Positions 36,701 through 43,741 of a stretch of DNA of 64,000 bases are shown here, piece after piece. Below the pieces are notes generated by a model that saw only the letters and a list, made by a program, of their open reading frames with translations, was not told where the DNA came from and did no database searches. Source of the stretch: an uncultured Paraglaciecola sp. (lineage in GTDB: Bacteria > Pseudomonadota > Gammaproteobacteria > Enterobacterales > Alteromonadaceae); the NCBI GenBank assembly GCA_947498355.1, contig CANMKA010000005.1, forward strand, positions 1 to 64,000, written 5' to 3'. Position 1 is the stretch's first letter; every line of letters starts with the position of its first letter. Made by a program: the position numbers and the translations under genes.

Positions 36701-36922
36701 ACCTTAGGAAAATAAAGACTATGCAAGTTTGTGTTGAGCACATGCGGGGGCAGGCTGCGACAGTATAAACGAGGAAAATAAGATTCGGTCGAATTGCAAA
36801 ATGTGGGGGCAGGCTGCAAACGACCGAGGAAAAGCGATATTTAGTATTAAAGCAGTAAATAAAATAGCGAGAAAACGTATTTTCTTCAGTGCCGTCGGCT
36901 TTTTGGCGTGCGGTAATGAAGT
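36701..36922 (+). repeat. 17-base direct repeat in flagellin 2-3 spacer
   Basis: ATG[C/T]GGGGGCAGGCTGC occurs at 36742-36758 and 36801-36817, 59 bases apart, each followed by a similar CGAGGAAAA (36770 and 36825 areas). One mismatch in 17. The segments between are not otherwise alike. Non-coding, since no ORF covers both. Function unknown. Confidence 0.7.
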
Positions 36923-37015
36923 GCTAACAGACAGAATAGACGCCAGGAGGTAGTGAGGTATTGAGGTTTAGGCCATCAATTCTGTCTGTCAGCTAGAGCT
37001 TACGCTCACACTTTT
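36923..37015 (+). ncRNA. Structured RNA element B downstream of flagellin 2
   Basis: Arms GCTAACAGACAGAAT (36923-36937) and ATTCTGTCTGTCAGC (36979-36993) pair at 14 of 15 positions. The loop carries CAGGAGGTAGTG (36944-36955), the same 12 bases as element A. Then hairpin GAGC-TTAC-GCTC (36996-37007) and ACACTTTTTTG. Relative to element A (GAGT-TTAC-ACTC) the last stem pair changes U-A to C-G with the loop unchanged, a compensating pair. The T-run suggests this hairpin could end the transcript. Confidence 0.4.
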
Positions 37016-37031
37016 TTGTTTAGAGGATTTA

Positions 37032-37089
37032 ACACTAAACAGTTGCTAACCAGGGTACCAGTTAGCAAATAATACAAAGCATTTAGTGT
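37032..37089 (+). ncRNA. Nested double stem upstream of flagellin 3
   Basis: Outer arms ACACTAAA (37032-37039) and TTTAGTGT (37082-37089); inner arms TTGCTAAC (37043-37050) and GTTAGCAA (37061-37068), both perfect 8-pair helices, with CAGGGTACCA in the apical loop. Either an RNA domain or a pair of protein-binding palindromes before the flagellin 3 promoter. Confidence 0.45.
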
Positions 37090-37111
37090 GCCAAAAGCGA
37101 AATTAAATGCA

Positions 37112-37139
37112 CTAATTTAACTATTTTAATTACCGATAT
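37112..37139 (+). promoter_or_regulatory. Weak candidate sigma-28 promoter of flagellin 3
   Basis: ACCGATAT (37132-37139) resembles the -10 GCCGATAA; CTAA (37112-37115) stands 16 bases upstream as a poor -35, the same spacing as the flagellin 2 candidate. Transcript leader would be only about 45 bases. Low confidence. Confidence 0.3.
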
Positions 37140-37190
37140 GCGGAAACACCAAACTAAAACAACAGGTTTTCGTAGGTTAGGAGAGAAAAA

Positions 37191-38015
37191 ATGGGATTAT
37201 TTGTTAACACTAATGTGTCGTCACTTAACGCATCTAGACAACTATTTAATTCTAGTAATAGCTTAAGTGTGGCGTTTGAAAGGTTATCTTCAGGATTTAG
37301 GATCAATGGGGCGAAAGATGATGCGGCTGGTCTGCAAATTTCGAATCGATTGACCACTCAAGTGTTAGGGTTGAATCAGGCTGTAAGAAACGCTAACGAC
37401 GCGATCTCGTTATCGCAAACGATAGAAGGGGCTTTGGGCGAAACTACCAATGCATTGCAACGGATAAGGGTGCTCGCGGTTCAAGCGCAAAATGGAATAA
37501 ATGGCTCGGCAGATAGAGTAGCACTGCAAAAAGAAGTGACGGCTTTGAAAAATGAAATTAGTCGGATTGCTTCTACCTCGCAGTTTGGTGGGGTAAATGT
37601 CTTAGACGGTTCGTATTCCGCTAAGTTTTTAGTCGGAGCTAACGCTGGGCAAACCATAAGTGTCAATGTGTCTAGAATCGGTGGGTTTGGTTCTTCTGGG
37701 CTAGGAGTGGCTGGAGTTACCGTTGAAAATGTAGATGGCGCCTCAGCTGCACTGTCCTTAGTATCTGAAGCGATATCCATAATTGACGCTACGCGTGCCG
37801 ACTTAGGGGCTTTGCAAAACCGGTTTCAATCTACCATCAGAAACTTAAGCAATATTTCTGAAAATGTATCAGCGGCAAGAAGTCGTATTCGAGACACTGA
37901 CTTTGCCGTAGAAACGGCAGAATTAACCCGCTCTCAGATTGTTCAGCAAGCGAGTACGACAGTACTTAGCCAGGCCAATCAAAGACCACAGGCAGCATTA
38001 TCTTTGCTTGGGTAA
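37191..38015 (+). CDS. Flagellin 3 (type B)
   Basis: 274 residues, filament subunit, close paralogue of flagellin 2. Differences cluster at residues 20-30 ([12 protein letters not shown] against NSGTNLSTAFER) and in the centre ([21 protein letters not shown]). It has the normal TRSQIVQQ and a terminal Gly. The ribosome binding site GTTAGGAGA (37176-37184) matches the small-RNA loop over 9 bases. No terminator directly follows; the 950-base spacer downstream holds the putative small RNAs. Confidence 0.95.
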   Translation: MGLFVNTNVSSLNASRQLFNSSNSLSVAFERLSSGFRINGAKDDAAGLQISNRLTTQVLGLNQAVRNANDAISLSQTIEGALGETTNALQRIRVLAVQAQNGINGSADRVALQKEVTALKNEISRIASTSQFGGVNVLDGSYSAKFLVGANAGQTISVNVSRIGGFGSSGLGVAGVTVENVDGASAALSLVSEAISIIDATRADLGALQNRFQSTIRNLSNISENVSAARSRIRDTDFAVETAELTRSQIVQQASTTVLSQANQRPQAALSLLG

Positions 38016-38094
38016 CGGGTTTAGTACGAATAAAAAGTTTAACTAGAGGGTAGGAAATGAGAGGCCAACCCTAAGGCAAGAAAGGAAACTTGCC

Positions 38095-38122
38095 TTGATA
38101 CCTAAAGTAATCTGGGTATATT
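38095..38122 (+). promoter_or_regulatory. Candidate sigma-70 promoter of small RNA 1
   Basis: TTGATA (38095-38100), 16 bases, TATATT (38117-38122): each hexamer one base from consensus. A hairpin AAGGCAAG/CTTGCCTT (38073-38096) with loop AAAGGAAA abuts it; the GGA in a loop is CsrA/RsmA-like and may mark the 3' end of flagellin 3 mRNA. Confidence 0.45.
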
Positions 38123-38128
38123 TGTCAG

Positions 38129-38260
38129 GGAGGACACAATTTTGAATTGCCCCATTAGTGCTTTTAGTAAAGCTTGGGTGATTTGTTACCAGTTTGCTCC
38201 ATCTCCTAACGTGAGCAAGTTGGCTGGGGCTAGGTATATACCTGCCTCCAGCCTTTTTTA
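38129..38260 (+). ncRNA. Putative small RNA 1 with anti-Shine-Dalgarno hairpin
   Basis: Non-coding, bounded by a candidate promoter and an intrinsic terminator. It contains the 32-base block 38193-38224, identical to 38446-38477. The block folds as TTGCTC / GAGCAA (38194-38199 / 38213-38218) with a 13-base loop that exposes ATCTCCTAACG. The loop is the reverse complement of the flagellin 2 ribosome binding site (35860-35870). The terminator arms are 38222-38236 and 38239-38253 (12 Watson-Crick pairs, two G-U pairs, one mismatch) with a T6 tract. Hairpin plus C-rich loop plus terminator is the classic form of trans-acting antisense RNAs. The 5' end is inferred; expression is unproven. Confidence 0.6.
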
Positions 38261-38394
38261 ACATCAAAGCTCGGTAGTTATACCAGTAGGATTCAAAGTA
38301 AAAAGAATAATCTACTCGTAAAACTGCTCAGCGTTTTAATGACCTAGCGGGAATTAAAACGTCGACTAACAAGACTGAGAGTGTAGAAGTTTGG
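38261..38394 (+). other. Spacer between the two small RNAs, relic of a flagellin leader
   Basis: Carries GACTGAGAGTGTAG (38374-38387), identical to 14 bases just before the flagellin 1 ribosome binding site (34627-34640). GTCGACTA (38361-38368) is the reverse complement of TAGTCGAC (38428-38435). No gene is seen. The leader match suggests the region arose by duplication of a flagellin unit whose coding part was lost. Confidence 0.4.
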
Positions 38395-38423
38395 TTGAGA
38401 GGCCAGTATTCATCTCTTATATC
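38395..38423 (+). promoter_or_regulatory. Candidate sigma-70 promoter of small RNA 2
   Basis: TTGAGA (38395-38400), 17 bases, TATATC (38418-38423). The -10 is a 4 of 6 match. Predicted start near 38430. Confidence 0.4.
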
Positions 38424-38429
38424 CTACTA

Positions 38430-38502
38430 GTCGACAGAAACCGTCTTTGCTCCATCTCCTAACGTGAGCAAGTTGGCCAGGGTCTTTGCCCTGGCCTTTT
38501 TT
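38430..38502 (+). ncRNA. Putative small RNA 2 with anti-Shine-Dalgarno hairpin
   Basis: About 73 bases: short 5' tail, the hairpin block 38446-38477 identical to that of small RNA 1 (loop ATCTCCTAACG at 38454-38464), and a perfect terminator GGCCAGGG (38475-38482) / CCCTGGCC (38489-38496) followed by TTTTTT. The flanks of the two copies have diverged, including the terminator stem, while the 32 bases have not, which points to selection on the hairpin. Predicted targets by complementarity: flagellin 2 (11 bases), 3 (9), 1 (7); flagellin 4 only 5. Confidence 0.62.
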
Positions 38503-38766
38503 ATTCTTACGCGGTACTCACCCGAAAAGCAACATCTGGCAAATACACACTTTACTCAAAATTAATAAAGCAGTTGTTGTGCCAAGTTTGAATTCCCTAA
38601 AAATAATTTATAGTAGACGTTTACCCTTCAGTTAATTACTTATTTTTGATCTTTTTGGTGATCACCTCAGATCGCTAGACGCTTTGTTATTACTGACCTT
38701 GCATAGGCGTGTCAAAAAATTGGCATCGATCAACATGATTTTTTTAGAAAAAATAGGAAAAAAAAT
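38503..38766. other. Intergenic, no feature recognised
   Basis: 264 A+T-rich bases between the second small-RNA terminator and the flagellin 4 promoter. No ORF or hairpin of note found. Confidence 0.4.
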
Positions 38767-38793
38767 TAAAGGTGCTAGAGACTGGGCCGATAG
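38767..38793 (+). promoter_or_regulatory. Sigma-28 promoter of flagellin 4
   Basis: TAAAGGTG (38767-38774), 11 bases, GCCGATAG (38786-38793). Near-perfect consensus. Leader of about 165 bases. Confidence 0.9.
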
Positions 38794-38871
38794 CCTTAGT
38801 TGAGGGGTAGTCTAGATGATTACTTTTGATTCGGAGTTGAGTAGAGGTACTTAGCTCCAATTAAGTGAGGT

Positions 38872-38897
38872 GATGTTGAGGGGAGGCTCTTAACATC
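38872..38897 (+). promoter_or_regulatory. Leader hairpin of flagellin 4 mRNA
   Basis: GATGTTGAG (38872-38880) pairs with CTTAACATC (38889-38897), one G-U pair, with loop GGGAGGCT. GGA-type loop motif suits CsrA binding or ribosome sequestration. It lies 69 bases before the ATG. Confidence 0.4.
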
Positions 38898-38965
38898 CAA
38901 ATTGAGGCAAACTTACTGATACACATGTCATGTTTTGGCATACGGTGAGTTTTCAGGAGGTTTTT

Positions 38966-39796
38966 ATGGGTTTATTTGTTAACACAAATGTGTCTTCTTT
39001 GAATGCTCAGCGTCAGCTGTCAAATTCAGGGCAAGCACTTAGCACTTCATTCGAGCGTTTATCATCAGGATTTAGGATTAACCGTGCAGCAGATGATGCT
39101 GCAGGTTTACAAATATCTGACCGACTAACGACTCAGGTTCAAGGTTTAAATCAAGCAGTAAGAAACGCCAATGATGCAATATCTCTTACGCAAACTGCAG
39201 AGGGCGCGCTAGGAGAGGTAACTAACTCTTTACAGCGAATTCGTCAACTTGCCGTGCAATCTCAAAATGGTATCAACTCATCTGCTGATAGGGTAGCCCT
39301 GCAAGCTGAGGTAACGGCCTTGGTGAGCGAAATTTCTCGAGTATCAACAGATACGCAATTTGCTGATATAGATTTATTGACAGGCGGGTTTTCTGCTCAG
39401 TTTCTAGTTGGCGCGAATGGCGGTCAGACTATTTCTATTAATCTGTCACGCTCCGGTGGAACCAGTTTTGGTGCGTCAGGCCTGGGTGTTGGTGATGTTA
39501 GCGTTGCGAGCGTAGCTGATGCCTCAGCTGCATTAACGTCAATTGACACGGCTATATCTACTATTGGTGCTACGCGAGCTGATTTGGGTGCCTTGCAGAA
39601 TCGCTTCCAGTCAACGATTCGTAACTTGAGTAACATATCAGAGAATATCGCGGGCGCTCGTTCACGTATTCGTGATACAGATTTTGCTACTGAGACGGCT
39701 GAATTGACGCGAAACCAGATTGTTCAGCAGGCGTCACTGTCGGTACTAAGTCAGGCTAACCAAAGACCACAAACGGCTCTTTCGCTACTTGGCTAA
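38966..39796 (+). CDS. Flagellin 4 (type A)
   Basis: 276 residues from ATG 38966, chosen because CAGGAGG (38954-38960) lies five bases upstream and the protein then begins [11 protein letters not shown] like the paralogues; the frame is open back to 38930. Filament subunit, closest to flagellin 1 ([36 protein letters not shown]). C-terminus has [20 protein letters not shown]. It has the strongest sigma-28 promoter of the four and a ribosome binding site unlike the small-RNA loop, so it may be the constitutively translated one. Confidence 0.95.
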   Translation: MGLFVNTNVSSLNAQRQLSNSGQALSTSFERLSSGFRINRAADDAAGLQISDRLTTQVQGLNQAVRNANDAISLTQTAEGALGEVTNSLQRIRQLAVQSQNGINSSADRVALQAEVTALVSEISRVSTDTQFADIDLLTGGFSAQFLVGANGGQTISINLSRSGGTSFGASGLGVGDVSVASVADASAALTSIDTAISTIGATRADLGALQNRFQSTIRNLSNISENIAGARSRIRDTDFATETAELTRNQIVQQASLSVLSQANQRPQTALSLLG

Positions 39797-39800
39797 CAAT

Positions 39801-39822
39801 AACTAACCAAGGGTTAGTTTAT
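39801..39822 (+). terminator. Possible terminator after flagellin 4
   Basis: AACTAACC (39801-39808) and GGTTAGTT (39812-39819), loop AAG, followed by TATTATG. Perfect 8-pair stem but weak T-tract; may attenuate rather than stop transcription into flaG. Confidence 0.5.
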
Positions 39823-39837
39823 TATGTAAACTTAGTG

Positions 39838-39865
39838 ATGGCTGTCTACGAAAGTAGGGGGCCAT
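39838..39865 (+). promoter_or_regulatory. GAAA-tetraloop hairpin in flaG leader
   Basis: ATGGC / GCCAT outer pairs and CTAC-GAAA-GTAG apical hairpin. GNRA tetraloop, 25 bases before the flaG start. Possible leader structure. Confidence 0.4.
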
Positions 39866-39889
39866 TTACTGTTTCTAGAGAGGTGATGT

Positions 39890-40294
39890 ATGGAGATTAA
39901 TTCAACGCAAGTTGGCCAAAATTTTGCTTCGAAACTCACGCCAGAACCGTCAGTCACAGAAACCGCCAGCTCTGACGTGCAATCGTCAACTCTGTCTCAA
40001 GTTTCTCAGGCTGCGGGCGATATAAGAGAGAATACGGGGCGGCAAGCCACTGAGTCGCAAATTGCATCTGCAGCTTCGCAGATCAGCGATTTTGTTAATT
40101 CAAATAGCAGGCAGCTTAATTTTTCTGTCGATGATGCGAGTAACAAACCAGTAGTGAAAGTCACTGATGCAAACTCTGGTGAAGTCATAAGACAAATTCC
40201 GTCAGAAGAAGTACTAGAGCTATCTGAGCGACTCAAAGATTTGCAAACAGACGTAGGAAACGCAGTAGGTGTACTGTTTAATCGTCAAGTTTGA
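39890..40294 (+). CDS. flaG: Flagellar protein FlaG
   Basis: 134 residues. The N-terminal half is Ser/Thr/Gln-rich and unstructured; the C-terminal half has the FlaG domain (LNFSVDDASNKPVVKVTDAN, EVIRQIPSEEVLELSERL, about 80-118). FlaG affects filament length in Pseudomonas and Vibrio. GAGAGGTGATG gives the ribosome binding site. It leads flaG-fliD-fliS-fliT. Confidence 0.93.
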   Translation: MEINSTQVGQNFASKLTPEPSVTETASSDVQSSTLSQVSQAAGDIRENTGRQATESQIASAASQISDFVNSNSRQLNFSVDDASNKPVVKVTDANSGEVIRQIPSEEVLELSERLKDLQTDVGNAVGVLFNRQV

Positions 40295-40358
40295 GTGGTC
40301 GTTAGTGCACGCAAAATAGAAATTTAGCTGGCTGGTAAGCTTTTAGCAGGAGTAATAC

Positions 40359-41828
40359 ATGACAATTCAATCTTTAGGTGTTGGTTCAGGCTTGGACTTA
40401 GAAGGCTTAGTTGGTCAGTTACTCGAAGCTGAGCGAAAACCAAAAACAGACAGACTCGATAATCGAGAAGAGCAGCTAGATGCTGAAATTTCTGGATTAG
40501 GTAAACTTAAATCTCGCTTGCAAGATTTCCAAGATACGGTTGATGACTTACGTTCGGAAGCAAACCTCAAAGGCCGTGAACCTACCATAGATAACCCCAC
40601 CGAAGGGGTCGAACCTTTTACTGCCGAAGCATCAAATAGCGCCGTTGAAGGTGACTACCAAATTGCCGTTACGCAATTAGCCAGCGGTAGCCGGATAGAA
40701 ACCGCAGATGCAGTGGATGGCGGTTTCTCTTCCACATCTGACGTTGTGAGTACGACGGCAGGGAGTTTAACGTTTAAAATCCCATCGGGTACCGACTCAT
40801 TCACTATAGATGTCACAGCTGGGCAGACCTTGCAGCAGCTCAGCTCAGCAATTAATGCTGCGAGTGACAACTTTGGGGTGGTATCGAGTATTATCGACAC
40901 GGGCACCGCTGATGGGGGCGCCAAGTTAGTGTTTACGTCAAGCACTACAGGTGAAGGCAATAACTTAGTTATCGTTAACGATGACGATATTGCAGATTTA
41001 CAGCGGGTCTCAACGGTTGCCTCAAATGAGACCACAGTCGAAGCGGGCAACGTAGCGGCTGTTCGAAATGCACAAAATGCAAAAGCCACCATAGATGGTA
41101 TTGATGTTGAAAGCTCGACTAATGAGTTTGAAAACGTCATCGAAAACGTCTCTTTTGAAGTCTCAGAGGTATCTGAAAAAGAAGCAGATGGTGTGACCTT
41201 TAGAACATCTAAACTGAGTATTGGATTTGACTCAGAAGGTGTTGAGTCGACAATTCGAGATTTTGTCGATAACTTTAATACCCTGAGTACAGAAATACGA
41301 ACTCTGACACGTTTAGGCGACTCAGATTTAGAAGAAGACGGCGCATTTGCTGGAGACACGCTAATTCGCGGGATAGAGTCCGGCATTAATAATATTTTGT
41401 TTTCTGGGGTAGATTCGTCAACCCTTGGTAGCTTGTTTCAATTAGGTATCGAGTTTAACGATCAAGGCGAACTAGAGATAAGTTCAACCGATAGTATAGG
41501 GCTTGGCAGTGGAGAAGATCGTCTAAAAGAAGCGTTAAGCGACAATTTCGATGAAATTGCTAATTTATTTACAGATCCTGAGCAAGGGGTTGCTGTACGT
41601 CTATACGAAAATCTCAGAGAATATACCCGAGCGGGTGGCTTAATCACATCTAGGGAGCGGGCTACCCGTGACCAAAAAGACCAACTATCTGTAGAGCGGG
41701 AACAACTTGAGCTCAGGTTATTGAATACTGAGCAGATTTTACGCGACAGGTACTTAAATTTAGATCAGACTGTGTCTCGATTGAATCAGACTGGCTCGGC
41801 TTTACTGGCCTCTTTAGGCGGTCTGTAA
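40359..41828 (+). CDS. fliD: Flagellar filament cap protein FliD (HAP2)
   Basis: 489 residues. Forms the cap at the filament tip and folds incoming flagellins. N-terminal GVGSGLDLEGLVGQLLEAER and the coiled-coil end (residues about 430-485, with LNTEQILRDRYLNLDQTVSRL) are typical. Strongly acidic overall, as expected for a secreted marine protein. A GCAGGAG ribosome binding site precedes the ATG. Confidence 0.95.
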   Translation: MTIQSLGVGSGLDLEGLVGQLLEAERKPKTDRLDNREEQLDAEISGLGKLKSRLQDFQDTVDDLRSEANLKGREPTIDNPTEGVEPFTAEASNSAVEGDYQIAVTQLASGSRIETADAVDGGFSSTSDVVSTTAGSLTFKIPSGTDSFTIDVTAGQTLQQLSSAINAASDNFGVVSSIIDTGTADGGAKLVFTSSTTGEGNNLVIVNDDDIADLQRVSTVASNETTVEAGNVAAVRNAQNAKATIDGIDVESSTNEFENVIENVSFEVSEVSEKEADGVTFRTSKLSIGFDSEGVESTIRDFVDNFNTLSTEIRTLTRLGDSDLEEDGAFAGDTLIRGIESGINNILFSGVDSSTLGSLFQLGIEFNDQGELEISSTDSIGLGSGEDRLKEALSDNFDEIANLFTDPEQGVAVRLYENLREYTRAGGLITSRERATRDQKDQLSVEREQLELRLLNTEQILRDRYLNLDQTVSRLNQTGSALLASLGGL

Positions 41829-41858
41829 TGCAATACCAAGCACATAGGAGTAGTTGAT

Positions 41859-42290
41859 ATGGCATTAAAAGGCATCAACGCATACAAAAAAGGTAATTTG
41901 AAACAAGATATATCCACTGCTGATCCTCACAGATTAACGTTAATGTTAATGCAAGGGGCAGTTGATAAATTGGCTTACGCTAAAGGTTGTATAGAGCGTA
42001 AAGATTTTGCTCAAAAAGCCGATCATATGTCCAAAGTTTCAGCAATTATTATGAATTTACGAGATACATTAGATATGTCGGCAAACTCCGAAGTTGCAGG
42101 TAACTTGTTTGATTTATATGAATATATGCTGCAGCGTTTGGTTGATGCCAATGTGCAAAACAACGTTAAAATCATAGACGAGGTAATTGCCTTGATCATG
42201 CCAATCAAAGATGCGTGGTTGCAAATTCCGGAGGCAGCGAAACAAGAGGCCTATGAACTTCAAAAACAAAAACGCCAAACCGCAGTGTGA
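41859..42290 (+). CDS. fliS: Flagellin export chaperone FliS
   Basis: 143 residues, helical. Binds the C-terminal helix of flagellin in the cytoplasm and keeps it unfolded for export. Signature INAYKKGNLKQDISTADPHRLTLMLMQGAV at the start (positions about 5-34, read as separate conserved blocks). Its stop overlaps the next gene by four bases (GTGA). Confidence 0.95.
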   Translation: MALKGINAYKKGNLKQDISTADPHRLTLMLMQGAVDKLAYAKGCIERKDFAQKADHMSKVSAIIMNLRDTLDMSANSEVAGNLFDLYEYMLQRLVDANVQNNVKIIDEVIALIMPIKDAWLQIPEAAKQEAYELQKQKRQTAV

Positions 42291-42595
42291 ATACCTTAAT
42301 ACTCGACCATGCCCACACCCCAGAATCGTTAAAGCCTATAAATGATGCTCTGAGCAAGTTACTGAGCGAAGACAATCCAGATGAGGCAGAATTTCTGGCT
42401 CTTGCCTCATCCAGAGATGAATGTATTCAAGCTCATCTCAATACCCTAGCCAATGATGAAAAGAAAACCTTCATAACCCTAGAATTAGAAAAGAATGGCC
42501 TACTACTTGCTCAAGCTAACGCTATGTTTAAAGCGTCATTAAACGAACTGTCTGGTTTAGTCCGAGGTAGAAAAGCCATAGAAAAATATCGCTGA
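42287..42595 (+). CDS. fliT: FliT-like flagellar chaperone
   Basis: 102 residues, alpha-helical, no recognisable catalytic motif. Identity rests on position after fliS, size, and the leucine-rich helical pattern of FliT, the FliD export chaperone; sequence similarity in this family is low. It starts with GTG 42287, overlapping fliS by four bases, so it depends on coupled translation. C-terminal ELSGLVRGRKAIEKYR is basic. Confidence 0.7.
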   Translation: MNTLILDHAHTPESLKPINDALSKLLSEDNPDEAEFLALASSRDECIQAHLNTLANDEKKTFITLELEKNGLLLAQANAMFKASLNELSGLVRGRKAIEKYR

Positions 42596-42730
42596 TAAAG
42601 TCAGCGAGTCTAGGCGCGAATATCTGCAACTAAACAATTGATTATTCATCTTTTTTATAAGTCTGCTACTATACAAAAAGAGCACATCATTTAGCAGTCA
42701 ATATCTGCAGGGCAATTACTAAGGTTGGTT

Positions 42731-43729
42731 ATGTTCGACAATAAATCTATTTTGATCACCGGTGGTACGGGTTCCTTCGGTAAGCTTTTTTCTGCTTATT
42801 TGATAAATAATTTCTCGCCTAAAAAAGTCATCATCTATTCTCGAGATGAACTAAAACAATTTGAAATGCAGCAAGAGTTTGATGCCCCTTGCATGCGGTT
42901 TTTTATCGGTGATGTGAGAGATAAAGCGCGTTTGAAATCAGCTATGCGTGATGTGGACTTTGTTGTTCATGCTGCCGCCCTAAAACAAGTGCCCGCTGCA
43001 GAATATAACCCTAATGAATGTATAAAAACGAATATTAACGGCGCGCAAAATGTAATAGACGCAGCCATAAGCTGTGACGTTAAGCGCGTTATAGCCTTAT
43101 CAACAGACAAAGCGGCCAACCCAGTTAATTTATACGGCGCGACAAAGTTAGCCTCAGACAAGTTATTTGTTGCCGCTAATAATATAGCGGGCGCGAGGGG
43201 CCCAAGGTTTGCTGTGGTGCGTTATGGCAATGTAGTGGGTTCACGAGGCTCTGTTGTGCCATTCTTTCGCAAATTGATTGAACAGGGTAAAACTGTGTTG
43301 CCTGTTACTCATGCAGAGATGACGCGTTTTTGGATCACCTTAGATGAAGGTGTTGAGTTTGTGATTAAGAACTTTAATCGCATGCAAGGGGGCGAGATTT
43401 TTGTCCCCAAGATCCCTTCGATTCGTATCGTAGATTTGGTCGAATCGATAAGCGGCAATAGAAATTACGAGCTGGTTGGCATAAGGCCAGGCGAAAAGCT
43501 GCATGAAGTGATGGTGCCCGAAGAAATGGCGCATCACTCTATTGAATATGACGATCACTATGTGATCACGCCTGCTATTAAGTTTTTTGATAAAAACATT
43601 AACTACTTAAAAAATAAGCTCGGAGAAAAAGGTCAACCCGTTGTTGATAAATTTGAATATCATTCTGGCAGCAACCCGCATTTTCTGACCGTTGAAGAGC
43701 TTAAGTCTCTCGATAAAATTACTCTCTAG
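42731..43729 (+). CDS. pseB: UDP-GlcNAc 4,6-dehydratase (inverting)
   Basis: First step of CMP-pseudaminic acid synthesis: UDP-GlcNAc to the 4-keto-6-deoxy L-arabino sugar. 332 residues, SDR fold with NAD(P) motif TGGTGSFG (10-17), the SRDELKQFEMQ block of the family, and YGATKLASDK as the YxxxK active site. A TTG at 42725 is in frame, but AAGG (42721-42724) is correctly spaced only for ATG 42731. It opens the pse operon, 12 bases before pseC. Confidence 0.95.
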   Translation: MFDNKSILITGGTGSFGKLFSAYLINNFSPKKVIIYSRDELKQFEMQQEFDAPCMRFFIGDVRDKARLKSAMRDVDFVVHAAALKQVPAAEYNPNECIKTNINGAQNVIDAAISCDVKRVIALSTDKAANPVNLYGATKLASDKLFVAANNIAGARGPRFAVVRYGNVVGSRGSVVPFFRKLIEQGKTVLPVTHAEMTRFWITLDEGVEFVIKNFNRMQGGEIFVPKIPSIRIVDLVESISGNRNYELVGIRPGEKLHEVMVPEEMAHHSIEYDDHYVITPAIKFFDKNINYLKNKLGEKGQPVVDKFEYHSGSNPHFLTVEELKSLDKITL

Positions 43730-43741
43730 GCGTTAGTTTCT

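Noticed and set aside
36857-36885. TAAAGCAG-N11-GCGAGAAA as a sigma-28 promoter before flagellin 3
   Set aside because: The -35 fits, but the -10 lacks CGAT, the most conserved part; it is also followed by over 300 bases of structured non-coding DNA before the gene.
40655-41386. 243-codon minus-strand frame opposite fliD
   Set aside because: Antisense shadow of a real gene: Ser/Thr/Pro-rich translation, no ribosome binding site, no family resemblance.
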